Shown here in pieces: positions 16,165 through 24,237 of a stretch of 64,000 bases of DNA. The first letter of the stretch is position 1; every line of letters starts with the position of its first letter. Source of the DNA: Paenibacillus macerans (GTDB lineage: Bacteria; Bacillota; Bacilli; Paenibacillales; Paenibacillaceae); assembly GCF_900454495.1 (NCBI RefSeq), contig NZ_UGSI01000001.1:4962501-5026500 (forward strand), read 5' to 3'. The notes below the pieces were generated by a model, which was not told the origin of the DNA, ran no database searches, and worked only from the letters and a program-made list of their open reading frames with translations. A program made the position numbers and the translations under genes.

Positions 16165-16395
16165 AGAAATCCAGAGTATCGTCCTTTAAATCGTAAAATA
16201 TCCGATACAATACTTATGTGGAAAGACAAGCTGTCTGAACACGATTTTCAAGAGCTCGAAGAATTATTGGACTTACGCTCCCAATCGGATTCCATGTACG
16301 CCGAAGCGTCCTTTGTATACGGTTTTAAGCTTGCCTTATGGATCATGATTGAAGTGACGACCGGAGAGACCGAGCTTGTGCATAAGCAAGATTAA
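16165..16395 (+). pseudogene. DUF6809-family gene, 5'-truncated copy
   Basis: The frame begins at RNPEYRPLNRKISDTILMWK and reads through MYAEASFVYGFKLALWIMIE to TAA at 16395. It lacks the first 27 or so codons present in the 6193 copy: the sequence jumps from the shared post-RHH stretch GGAAGCGGCGCACTCTC straight into the middle of the gene. No start codon with a ribosome site remains. This copy keeps the correct frame where the other is shifted, so each copy is broken in a different way. Confidence 0.65.
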
Positions 16396-16428
16396 AGCTT
16401 GCATATACCAAGAGATTTGCATAAAGTG

Positions 16429-16461
16429 GAGCCGCCTCCGTCAAACACACGGAGGCGGCTC
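16429..16461 (-). terminator. Hairpin at end of RHH/DUF6809 module, copy 2
   Basis: GAGCCGCCTCCG (16429-16440) pairs perfectly with CGGAGGCGGCTC (16450-16461). It lies between the DUF6809 remnant and the end of the SIMPL-domain gene and probably terminates the latter, though the T run is weak. Confidence 0.7.
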
Positions 16462-16475
16462 CAGCTATCGCAGCC

Positions 16476-17237
16476 TTACTTCATCTCATAAACCACGTTG
16501 ACCGTCGTCCGCAACTCGATTTCTCCTGCTTCTACGGGCGTGCTTCCCGCGCTGTCCATGGCAACCTCGTTAACCGCCTTGTACTGCACCGAAATGCTCG
16601 GCATGCTGGCGTTCTCCAGGCTAATGCTTACCGCCTGGCCCAACGTGCGGCCGGCCGCTTTGACTAGGATGTTCGCTTTCCGGCCCGCATCGGCCATTGC
16701 CTTTTGGATGACTTCCTCTTCGTATTGCTCCGGTTTCTCGGCGCCAAAGCGAATGTCGTCGATTTGATTGGCCCCCGCAGCGGAAGCCGCATCCAGGAGT
16801 TCTCCCACCTTATCCAGATTGCGGTAGGTCACATCCAGCGAATAACGGGCCGTATACCCGTTGATGGATTCCGCTCCTGTTTTATCGTTATACGTATAAT
16901 CGGGGCGGACCGAGAATTGACCGGTTTGGATATCTTTTTCGTTAATGCCCCAAGTTTCCTTAAGCAGTTTGGTCAGCTTGGCCGCTTTCTCGCCGTTCGT
17001 TTTCTGCGCTTCCTGGGCCGTTTTCGCTTTGGTGACGACGCCGATGGACAAATAAGCCACATCCGGCTTCACCGTAATCTCGCCTTTTCCTTGAACGCTG
17101 ACTACGTTGGTTTGAAAATTGCTCTCGGCGGCATTGGCCGTTCCGACCAACCCCCATGAACCGTTGACGTATGCCCCTCCCATCAACAGGGAACCGGCAA
17201 TCAAAATGGACGCAGCAGGCTTTAACCACATTTTCAT
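16476..17237 (-). CDS. Exported SIMPL-domain (DUF541) protein
   Basis: The 253-residue product begins MKMWLKPAASILIAGSLLMG, a signal peptide, with probable cleavage after the Ala-rich segment GTANAAES. GGAGGTC precedes the start. The mature part has the SIMPL signature VVSVQGKGEITVKPDVAYLS, then VVTKAKTAQEAQ and INGYTARYSLDVTYRNLDKV. SIMPL proteins (YggE-like) are secreted or cell-surface oligomers linked to stress responses, with no established reaction. It is a single-gene unit closed by the module hairpin. Confidence 0.9.
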   Translation of the reverse strand: MKMWLKPAASILIAGSLLMGGAYVNGSWGLVGTANAAESNFQTNVVSVQGKGEITVKPDVAYLSIGVVTKAKTAQEAQKTNGEKAAKLTKLLKETWGINEKDIQTGQFSVRPDYTYNDKTGAESINGYTARYSLDVTYRNLDKVGELLDAASAAGANQIDDIRFGAEKPEQYEEEVIQKAMADAGRKANILVKAAGRTLGQAVSISLENASMPSISVQYKAVNEVAMDSAGSTPVEAGEIELRTTVNVVYEMK

Positions 17238-17534
17238 AACTCATGACCTCCAATGGTGGTGGATTTTAACTACTAAACGCGCCCCGCGGACAAATGTTGC
17301 AGCATATGAAAATAATCGGCGGATAAATTTCGCTCCGGCTGCCCTTTGATTTGAAAACCCTTACTTTTGCGGATATAAGTGCAGCTCCTTTAAACGAGGT
17401 CGAGCGAGGCCGTCATTCTAGCTATGATGAACGTAAACAAAAGACAGCCCTCCATATTGCTACATCTCGTAGGTTAAAATGGATAGTGAAAACCAAACCA
17501 TTTCAGAGCTACATAGCAAAGGAGAGCTGATACT

Positions 17535-18653
17535 ATGCAGTCTACCACAAAATTCGTCGGTTTAGATGTATCCAAAGAAAAAATTTCGGTTGCTATTGCA
17601 GATGCAAGCGGTGAAACTCCTCGCTATTACGGGAGCATTCCTCACACTCCGGCGGCGCTGCGCAAGCTGATCAAAGAACTGGGACCGGCCGAAACGCTAT
17701 CGTTTTGTTATGAGGCAGGTCCGACAGGTTACGAAACCTATCGCTGGATCACCTCCATGGGAGCCCATTGCGTTGTCATTGCTCCGTCGCTTATTCCCAA
17801 ACGCCCTGGCGATCACGTGAAGACGGATCGACGGGACGCCGAGCAGCTTGCCCGTCCGTTTCGTGCAGGAGAATTGACTCCTGTCTACGTCCCGGAGCGG
17901 GAAGACGAGGCTTTGCGGGAGTTGGTTCGCGCCCGGGAGGCCGCCAAAGAGGACGCGCATCGGGCACGCCAGCGGATATTGAAGTTCCTGCTCCGCCATC
18001 ACATCGAACCGCCGGCTACGATAAAGCGTCGTTGGACCCGGAAGTACCGTTCCTGGCTGGAGCAACTGACATTCCCTTATGAGCCCATGCAAGTAGCCTT
18101 CGACGAGATGCTCCATACCTTAAATGAGATCGAGCAGCGGATGGGGCGTTTGGAAAAAGCCTTGGTTCAGCAAGCCACGGTCGGCTCCAAGGCAACTCTG
18201 ATTCGGGTGCTTCAGTCCCTGCGTGGGATTGGACTACTGACGGCCGTCACTCTAGCTGCTGAGATCGGTTCATTTACTCGCTTCCGCTCCCCGGCCCAAC
18301 TCATGGCGTATTTAGGGTTGGTTCCTCGTGAGAGTTCAACCGGCCTGAGTACTCGGCGCGGAAGTATGACCAAAGCCGGTAACGGGCGCTTGCGCCGATC
18401 CTTGGTGGAATCCGCCTGGAGCTACCGTCATCGGCCTGCGGTGAAAGGAGATCTCGCCAAGCGTTTGGATGGCATGCCGGCCGATATACAACTGTTGTCG
18501 TGGAAAGCGCAAGAAAGATTGCATTACAAATACCGTCATCTCATTTTTGGAAAGAACAAACACAAAAATGTGGCCGTAGGCGCGGTGGCCAGGGAGCTAA
18601 CCGGGTTCATATGGGCTGTTGCTCGAACGGTGGAACAACCGGTGGCTAACTAA
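17535..18653 (+). CDS. IS110-family DEDD transposase
   Basis: The full-length product has 372 residues and starts behind AAAGGAG. The N-terminal RuvC-like domain has the expected acidic set: D11 (GLDVSKEKI), E60 (CYEAGPTGYE), D98 and D101 (VKTDRRDAEQLA). The C-terminal transposase_20 domain has LRGIGLLTAVTLAAEIG, then FRSPAQLMAYLGLVP and the serine-containing GSMTKAGNGRLRR block. IS110 recombinases act with a noncoding RNA encoded at one element end. No frameshift or missing residue is seen, so it may be active. Confidence 0.95.
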   Translation: MQSTTKFVGLDVSKEKISVAIADASGETPRYYGSIPHTPAALRKLIKELGPAETLSFCYEAGPTGYETYRWITSMGAHCVVIAPSLIPKRPGDHVKTDRRDAEQLARPFRAGELTPVYVPEREDEALRELVRAREAAKEDAHRARQRILKFLLRHHIEPPATIKRRWTRKYRSWLEQLTFPYEPMQVAFDEMLHTLNEIEQRMGRLEKALVQQATVGSKATLIRVLQSLRGIGLLTAVTLAAEIGSFTRFRSPAQLMAYLGLVPRESSTGLSTRRGSMTKAGNGRLRRSLVESAWSYRHRPAVKGDLAKRLDGMPADIQLLSWKAQERLHYKYRHLIFGKNKHKNVAVGAVARELTGFIWAVARTVEQPVAN

Positions 18654-19020
18654 CGCCCCTTCCGTCCCCTTTGGGGAGACGCAGGGAGCGTTGCCCCCTG
18701 CACCCCCACACTCGCCGTGAGGCGTTCCTCATTTCCAATGAGGAATAGGAAAAGTGTTGATTTGAACCTAACCGCTTGTCAAGAAAAGCGCTTGACAAGC
18801 TCACGCCTGAGCACGAGGCCCGGGAGCAAACGAAGGTTCCGGGAGAGAATTTGCGTCAACCGTTTGCACTAGGTGAGTAACTGAACGTGCGCTTCTAGCT
18901 TGCAAGAGCTCTCCTTGACGAAGGCATAACATGTGGTACCAACCCACGGATAGCAGCGTGCCGACCGTCGCTCGCATTTTTGCTCTCGCGCCACGTGCTC
19001 AGGCACCTCTCACACGGAGG
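18654..19020 (+). ncRNA. Candidate guide (bridge/seek) RNA region of the IS element
   Basis: The gene-free right end is long and structured. GCTTGTCAAG (18774-18783) pairs perfectly with CTTGACAAGC (18791-18800), and CGCCTGAGCACG near 18805 pairs with ACGTGCTCAGGCA near 18991, enclosing about 180 bases. IS110-family elements encode their guide RNA in a noncoding end, and the IS1111 branch does so on the transposase 3' side. Expression and exact ends are not shown by sequence. Confidence 0.45.
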
Positions 19021-19029
19021 GCTTGACAA

Positions 19030-19235
19030 AAACGTTCATAGCAACGGTTGTGATTGCCGTTATTTCGTTAGAATGCAGGGGAAATAAATCTAACGGTTGC
19101 GGCAGAGCTTATTTTGCCTTTTTGCTGCGGATTCGAGCCCTTTTCGCCCGAATAAGCGTGATTGCAACCGTTAGAAATTGGAATCCCGGCTTTTTGGCTA
19201 AATAAGCGCCATTACAACCGTTAGCGCCAAAGCGA
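19030..19235. repeat. Dispersed intergenic repeat, family A, copy 1
   Basis: The segment repeats AACGGTTG and its complement CAACCGTTA several times, interleaved with ATAAGCG and TTATTTCG blocks. Similar segments occur at 49843-50035 and 56905-57105. It is noncoding. Confidence 0.7.
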
Positions 19236-19335
19236 CATGTTGTTTGCAGATCCGGGATGCATAAGCGTGTTTAGCTCCAAACAAGTGATTGGCCAACTGA
19301 TTTTTCAGTCCAAACGCCGATTTCTAACGTAACGA

Positions 19336-19381
19336 CAAAAAAGGATGAATCCGCTTCGCGAAGCGGAACCATCCTTTTGTT
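19336..19381 (-). terminator. Terminator after HPr-like gene
   Basis: AAAAGGATG pairs with CATCCTTTT around an inner CCGCTTCGCGAAGCGG hairpin. T runs on both strands make it potentially bidirectional. It closes the rapZ-yvcK-whiA-HPr gene set. Confidence 0.85.
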
Positions 19382-19400
19382 TCCGATGAAAATCCGGTGA

Positions 19401-19670
19401 TTACTGGTTCTCCAATTCCTCTTTGCTGACCAAATTGATTAAAGCGTTTGCAGCCTGTTCTGCATCCGCGCCTTCCGCACTAATGTAAATTTCAGTACCG
19501 GTGCTGATGGCCAGACTCATAATCCCCATAATGCTCTTGGCATTCACTTTTTTATCGTCTTTTTCAACGAAAATTTCCGAAGAATATTTATTCGCTTCCT
19601 GAACGAAAAGCGCAGCCGGCCGAGCGTGCAGTCCCGTTTTCAATCGAACGGTAACCGGGTTTCTAACCAT
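19401..19670 (-). CDS. HPr-family phosphocarrier at the crh locus
   Basis: The 89-residue protein is the usual HPr length. It has H15 in TGLHARPAA, the site phosphorylated by PTS enzyme I, and S46 in NAKSIMGIM, the site phosphorylated by HprK. By gene order (rapZ-yvcK-whiA-this gene) it occupies the place of B. subtilis crh, but Crh lacks H15 and this protein retains it. It may therefore act both in sugar uptake and as a CcpA co-effector. HprK is encoded in the same window (59443-60384). It follows whiA after about 100 bases. Confidence 0.88.
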   Translation of the reverse strand: MVRNPVTVRLKTGLHARPAALFVQEANKYSSEIFVEKDDKKVNAKSIMGIMSLAISTGTEIYISAEGADAEQAANALINLVSKEELENQ

Positions 19671-19776
19671 GAAAACTTACCCCCTATACGAATTCAATCA
19701 TCAGTTACAAATTCGTGGTCATTATAATTTATATCATTATATCATACACAACGTGCTACACACTAGCAAAACCGCT

Positions 19777-20706
19777 TTAGCCCCCGCGAATTTTTTCCGC
19801 CAGCTCGTCGATTTTGCGCAGCCGGTGGTTCACCCCGGACTTGCTGACCGTTCCCTTCAGCAGCTCGCCCACTTCTTTCAAATTCATGTCGGGATGGGCC
19901 AAGCGGATCTCGGCGACTTCGCGCAGCTTATCCGGCAAATTCTCCAGGCCTACTTCCTTTTGCAGCAGCTTGATGTTGTCGATCTGACGGACGGCGGCGC
20001 CGATCGTTTTGTTCAGATTCGCCGTTTCGCAATTGACGATACGGTTGACCGAGTTGCGCATGTCGCGCATGATCCGCACATCTTCAAACTTGAACAGCGC
20101 CTGGTGAGCCCCGATGATGTTCAGCAGCTCGATGATCTTCTCGCCTTCCTTGATGTACAGGATAAAACCTTTTTTGCGCTCGATGCAGCGCGCGTTCAAA
20201 TGGAACTCGTTGGCCAGCTCGACCAGGGCTTTGCAGTGTTCCTCATACATCGAGGAGATCTCCAGATGGTAGGAGGAGCCTTCCGGGTTGTTTACCGAAC
20301 CGCCGGCCATAAACGCGCCGCGCAAATAAGCCCGCTTACAACAGTTTTTCCGGGTGAGCTCCGGATTAATCCCCGGCGTGAAAACAAATCCTTCGGAAAC
20401 GATTTTCAGTTCCTTCAAAATTTCTTCCACTCGCCCGGGGATCCGCACGATGTACACATTATTTTTCTTGAGACGCATTTTTTTGCGCACGAGCAGTTCG
20501 GTGTGAATCTGAAAATGCTTCTTGAGCAAAGAATAAATCCGCCTTGCGATCGCGGCGTTTTCGGTCGAGATGTCCAGCACGACCTTTTTGTTGGAGACCT
20601 GGACCGAACCGTTCATCCGGATCAGCGCCGATAACTCGGCCTGCTCGCAGCAAGCGGAGGCTTCGACCATGGTCAGCTCTTTTTTGGTTTGCGCCGCAAA
20701 TGACAA
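19777..20706 (-). CDS. whiA: DNA-binding protein WhiA
   Basis: The 309-residue protein has an N-terminal LAGLIDADG-like domain (SFAAQTKKELT, then LIRMNGSVQVSNKKVVLDIS and AYLRGAFMAGGSVNNPEGSS) and a C-terminal helix-turn-helix (LAHPDMNLKEVGELLKGTVS with KSGVNHRLRKIDE). WhiA affects cell division and chromosome segregation in Gram-positives. GTG at 20715 overlaps the yvcK stop, but AAAGAGGTG is better placed for the TTG at 20706, which gives the typical N-terminus MSFAAQTKKEL. Confidence 0.95.
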   Translation of the reverse strand: MSFAAQTKKELTMVEASACCEQAELSALIRMNGSVQVSNKKVVLDISTENAAIARRIYSLLKKHFQIHTELLVRKKMRLKKNNVYIVRIPGRVEEILKELKIVSEGFVFTPGINPELTRKNCCKRAYLRGAFMAGGSVNNPEGSSYHLEISSMYEEHCKALVELANEFHLNARCIERKKGFILYIKEGEKIIELLNIIGAHQALFKFEDVRIMRDMRNSVNRIVNCETANLNKTIGAAVRQIDNIKLLQKEVGLENLPDKLREVAEIRLAHPDMNLKEVGELLKGTVSKSGVNHRLRKIDELAEKIRGG

Positions 20707-20711
20707 GGGAC

Positions 20712-21701
20712 TCACCTCTTTCGCAAAATCCAGTCTTGGACCAGTTGATATATATGATGGCTTAATTTGTCGGCATCATGCCGCAAATACCGGCGGAACA
20801 ACACCAGCGTGTCCGCGATGACCTTATAGCCTTGACCGGTGACGTTGTCCCAGTCGACCTGCACCGGTTTAGCCCCTTTCTCGGCGTAAAAATCCTGCAC
20901 CTGCGCCGGAATCTCCCCGTCGTTTACGATGACATAATCGAATAAGTGCTTCCCGACATGATTGTAGACCGCCTGCAGATGATCGCTCACCGTATAATCG
21001 TCCGTTTCCCCCGGCTGGGTCATGACGTTGCATATAAATATTTTGATCGCCGATGTGTTTTCCAATACCGCCTCCGCCAGCTTCGGCACGAGCAGATTCG
21101 GAATAATGCTGGTGTACAAGCTTCCCGGTCCAATCAAAATAGCGTCCGCCTCCCGGATCGCTTCGACCGCCTCAGGCAGCGGCTCCACTTCCTCCGGCTC
21201 CAGAAAAATACGCTTGATTTTCCCCCGAACCTCGGGAATTTTCGATTCGCCGGTGACGATCGAACCGTCCTCCATCTCCGCATGCAGCACGACGGCCTGG
21301 CCGGCGGCAGGCAGCACGCGCCCGCGGACGGCGAATACGCGGCTGAGCTCGCGCACGGCCGTCACGAAATCGCCGGATATGTCCGTAATCGCCGCTAGAA
21401 TCAAATTGCCCAGGCTGTGCCCGGCTAGTCCCGAACCGGCCGCAAACCGGTAGTTCAGCATATCCGACAGCAGCGGTTCAACGTCGGCCAGCGCCGTCAG
21501 CACGTTGCGAATGTCGCCCGGAGGCGGCATCTGCAGTTCGCTTCTAAGAATTCCCGAGCTGCCCCCATCGTCGGCTACGGTTACGATAGCCGTGATATCG
21601 AGCGGTTTCTCTTTCAATCCGCGAAGCATGACGGATAAACCGGTTCCCCCGCCCATCACGACGATCCGCGGAACCCTTTCTTCCTTGGCCCGATGTATCA
21701 C
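20712..21701 (-). CDS. yvcK: Gluconeogenesis factor YvcK (CofD-like)
   Basis: The 329-residue protein starts with GTG behind AGAGGTGA. The N-terminal Rossmann motif VVMGGGTGLSVMLRGLK and the blocks TVADDGGSSGILR and PPPGDIRNVLTALAD are typical of YvcK, which binds UDP-sugars and is needed for growth on gluconeogenic carbon and for cell-shape control. It lies between rapZ and whiA, as in B. subtilis, and is coupled to whiA by overlap. Confidence 0.95.
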   Translation of the reverse strand: MIHRAKEERVPRIVVMGGGTGLSVMLRGLKEKPLDITAIVTVADDGGSSGILRSELQMPPPGDIRNVLTALADVEPLLSDMLNYRFAAGSGLAGHSLGNLILAAITDISGDFVTAVRELSRVFAVRGRVLPAAGQAVVLHAEMEDGSIVTGESKIPEVRGKIKRIFLEPEEVEPLPEAVEAIREADAILIGPGSLYTSIIPNLLVPKLAEAVLENTSAIKIFICNVMTQPGETDDYTVSDHLQAVYNHVGKHLFDYVIVNDGEIPAQVQDFYAEKGAKPVQVDWDNVTGQGYKVIADTLVLFRRYLRHDADKLSHHIYQLVQDWILRKR

Positions 21702-21746
21702 TAATGGTTCACCTCTTAACTTGAGTCCACGCCAGTGGGAGCTCTC

Positions 21747-22640
21747 TTAATGCCGATCCCGTCCTTCGTCCCGGTGGCTCACGCGAACCGATTCCGTTTC
21801 ACTGGTTCCGAGCATCCGGCCCAAATATTCGGCGATCGCCACCGAACGGTGTTTGCCGCCGGTGCAGCCGATCGCGATGATGACCTGGCTTTTGCCCTCT
21901 TTGTGGTATTGCGGCATAAGGAAATGCAGCATATCGAGCAGCTTGCTCAAAAACTGCTGCGTCTCCGGCCACTTCATAACATATTCATATACGTCGCTGT
22001 CTCGTCCCGTGTGTGGGCGAAGCTGCTCAATGTAATGCGGATTGGGCAAAAAGCGAACGTCGAATACCAGGTCGGCGTCAATCGGGATGCCGTATTTAAA
22101 TCCAAACGAAGTAATATTGACGGATAAGTTGCTGCTCTCCAAATGGGAGAATCGGGAAATGATCTTCTCCTTCAGCTGGGCCGGCTTCATGTTGCTGGTA
22201 TCGATCACCTGGGTGGCCGACATCCGCAGCTCATGCAGCATCTTGCGCTCCAGCTTGATCCCGTCGAGCGGCATGCCTTCCGGCGCCAGCGGGTGACGGC
22301 GGCGGCTCTCCTTGTATCTTTGGACGAGAACCGAATCGGTGGCATCCAGAAACAGGATTTCGCACTTGATGGTGAAGTGGTTTTTAATGTAACCGAGCGA
22401 CTCTTCAAGCGCCGTAAAAAATTCCCGCCCGCGCAAGTCGATCACAAGCGCTACCTTGGCGATTTTCCCTTTGGATTGCTCAATCAATTCGGCGAATTTG
22501 GGAATCAGTACCGGAGGCAGATTGTCTACGCAGAAAAAACCGAGATCCTCCAAACTCCGTACGGCAAGCGACTTCCCCGCACCCGACATGCCCGTAATAA
22601 TGATCAGGTTGGCAACTGGACTCGTTTCAATATCCGGCAT
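21747..22640 (-). CDS. rapZ: RNase adapter protein RapZ (YvcJ)
   Basis: The 297-residue nucleotide-binding protein has Walker A GMSGAGKS near the N-terminus and the conserved C-terminal blocks FGFKYGIPIDADLVFDVRFL, PNPHYIEQLRP and AIGCTGGKHRSVAIAEYL. YvcJ hydrolyses nucleoside triphosphates; in enteric bacteria RapZ targets small RNAs to RNase E, while the role in Bacillales is less clear. The start at 22640 has GGAGGG at good spacing; the longer frame to 22667 does not. Confidence 0.95.
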   Translation of the reverse strand: MPDIETSPVANLIIITGMSGAGKSLAVRSLEDLGFFCVDNLPPVLIPKFAELIEQSKGKIAKVALVIDLRGREFFTALEESLGYIKNHFTIKCEILFLDATDSVLVQRYKESRRRHPLAPEGMPLDGIKLERKMLHELRMSATQVIDTSNMKPAQLKEKIISRFSHLESSNLSVNITSFGFKYGIPIDADLVFDVRFLPNPHYIEQLRPHTGRDSDVYEYVMKWPETQQFLSKLLDMLHFLMPQYHKEGKSQVIIAIGCTGGKHRSVAIAEYLGRMLGTSETESVRVSHRDEGRDRH

Positions 22641-22712
22641 CGTTATTCCCTCCCGCAAATTCTCCATATCCTAAAGTCCTGAAATCTATATCGGCTTAAC
22701 AACCAAATCCGC

Positions 22713-23663
22713 TTATGAACGCAGGAACAGGCCGGCGGCGCCAACCATGCCGGCATCGTTCCCCAAGGTGGCAGGGACGATTCTCACGCCCCGCTGCACC
22801 GGCTCCGGCGTCAGCTTGGCGAACACGCTGCGGATTTCGTTAAACAGAATATCGCCCGCCTTGGACACCCCGCCGCCGATGATAAACAGCTCCGGATTAA
22901 GCACCACGGCCACCGCCGCCAGCGATTTGCCCAGATAGAAAGCGGCGCGGTTGACGATGCGGATCGCCGCTTCGTCGCCGGCCTTGGCCGCGTCAAACAC
23001 GTCCTTGGCCATGATGTTCTCCACCTGCGCCAGCGAGGTGCGGTCGCCGCGGGCTACGGCGTCCTTGGCCATGCGAATGATGCCGGTCGCCGAGGAGACC
23101 GTCTCCAGGCAGCCCATTTGGCCGCAGCCGCAGCCGATCGCTTCCAGGTCGGGAACGACCGACATATGACCCAGCTCGCCGGCCATGCCGGAGAAGCCTT
23201 GATAAATTTTACCGTCGATGATGATGCCGCCGCCGACGCCGGTTCCCAGCGTATAGCAGACGCAGTTGTCGACGCCTTTCCCCGCGCCGCCCCAGGCTTC
23301 GCCCAGCGCCGCCACGTTGGCGTCGTTGTCTATTTTGATCGGCTTGCCCAATCGCTGTTCCAAAATCTCGCGAATATGGAAATCTCTCAAACCTACATTC
23401 GGCGCCAGAATAATGATGCCTTCGCGGACGTTCGTAAACCCGGCGACCCCTGCGCCGACGCCGGCCACTTGATCCCAGGAGAACGGAGACTGCTCCACGA
23501 CCAGCCGGACATAACGCTCAATGTTGTTTACGATCGTATCGGCGCCCTTTTCGGTTTCCGTCGGGCCTTCATAGGTATGAAGGAGCTGTCCTTCTTCATT
23601 GCAAATGCCGACTTTTATGGCCGTACCGCCCAGGTCGACACCAATGTAGATTTTTTCAGACAT
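22713..23663 (-). CDS. glcK: ROK-family glucokinase
   Basis: The 316-residue protein has the ATP motif GVDLGGTAIKVGICN, the substrate block DNDANVAALGEAWGGAGKGV, the phosphate loop YTLGTGVGGGIIIDG, the GELGHMSV motif and the zinc-binding CGCGQMGCLE. This is the standard ATP-dependent glucokinase that makes glucose 6-phosphate in the cytosol. AAAGGTGG precedes the ATG at 23663. It sits 45 bases upstream of rapZ in the same direction and may share its transcript. Confidence 0.94.
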   Translation of the reverse strand: MSEKIYIGVDLGGTAIKVGICNEEGQLLHTYEGPTETEKGADTIVNNIERYVRLVVEQSPFSWDQVAGVGAGVAGFTNVREGIIILAPNVGLRDFHIREILEQRLGKPIKIDNDANVAALGEAWGGAGKGVDNCVCYTLGTGVGGGIIIDGKIYQGFSGMAGELGHMSVVPDLEAIGCGCGQMGCLETVSSATGIIRMAKDAVARGDRTSLAQVENIMAKDVFDAAKAGDEAAIRIVNRAAFYLGKSLAAVAVVLNPELFIIGGGVSKAGDILFNEIRSVFAKLTPEPVQRGVRIVPATLGNDAGMVGAAGLFLRS

Positions 23664-23859
23664 TTCACAAGCCACCTTTATCATAAATAATATGCTGCCA
23701 GAACAACGGGTACGCGCATGCCGCCCCGTAGTATACTCCTACGTACCAACTATAAGCGAACCCTTCCTTTCGGTCAAGTGAAGGCAAGAAACGCCAAACC
23801 CCTGTCGAGACAAGGGATTCCGGTGTGACATAACTCATGGAAACCGAGTAACGCACCTA

Positions 23860-24090
23860 AGAAAACTCCTCCCAAAAATATAAGTACCAAAAATGTCGTT
23901 ATTCCGCCAATATCCCCGTTCAATGAGAAATAAAGGAAATTTATGCCGCTATTTTCCCGAATCGCAAGGAAATACCCGCGTTCCGGACCATTCTTAGGAA
24001 AATAAGGGCAAAAAATGCCGCTAATGGGGGTGGACAAACCTGCCTCTGGATAATAAGTACATAAAATGTCGCTATTTTTGAAGGCCGATG
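23860..24090. repeat. Dispersed intergenic repeat, family B, copy 1
   Basis: Several variants of AATAAGGGCAAAAAATGCCGCTAA and AATAAGTACATAAAATGTCG occur here, related to segments at 44745-44840 and 49501-49720. The remainder of the 23664-24237 gap contains only the terminator below. Confidence 0.7.
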
Positions 24091-24153
24091 TTTCACCCTA
24101 ACAAGAACCGGCCGCTCCTCCACAAAAACGCAGGCCGCATGCTCCCCTCCAAG

Positions 24154-24196
24154 CAAAAAGCCCCGGCATTCGCGAAGGCGCGAACATCAGGGGCTT
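24154..24196 (-). terminator. Terminator after DUF438 gene
   Basis: AAGCCCC (24159-24165) pairs with GGGGCTT, with a GC-rich TTCGCG/CGCGAA inner stem, and the minus strand continues with TTTTTG. Confidence 0.85.
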
Positions 24197-24237
24197 CACC
24201 GTCAAGCTATTTATGAACAAACTTTACCCGAGACGGG

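Larger units (their letters stand above)
17440..19030 (+). mobile_element. IS110-family insertion element
   Basis: The transposase gene is flanked by about 90 bases on the left and 370 on the right before a short inverted repeat: AGCCCTCCAT near 17446 and its counterpart GGAGGGCT (19016-19023; reverse AGCCCTCCGT). Long noncoding ends and very short or subterminal repeats are typical of IS110/IS1111 elements. The exact borders are an estimate, because these elements make no clear target duplication. The left flank 17238-17440 shows nothing else. Confidence 0.65.
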
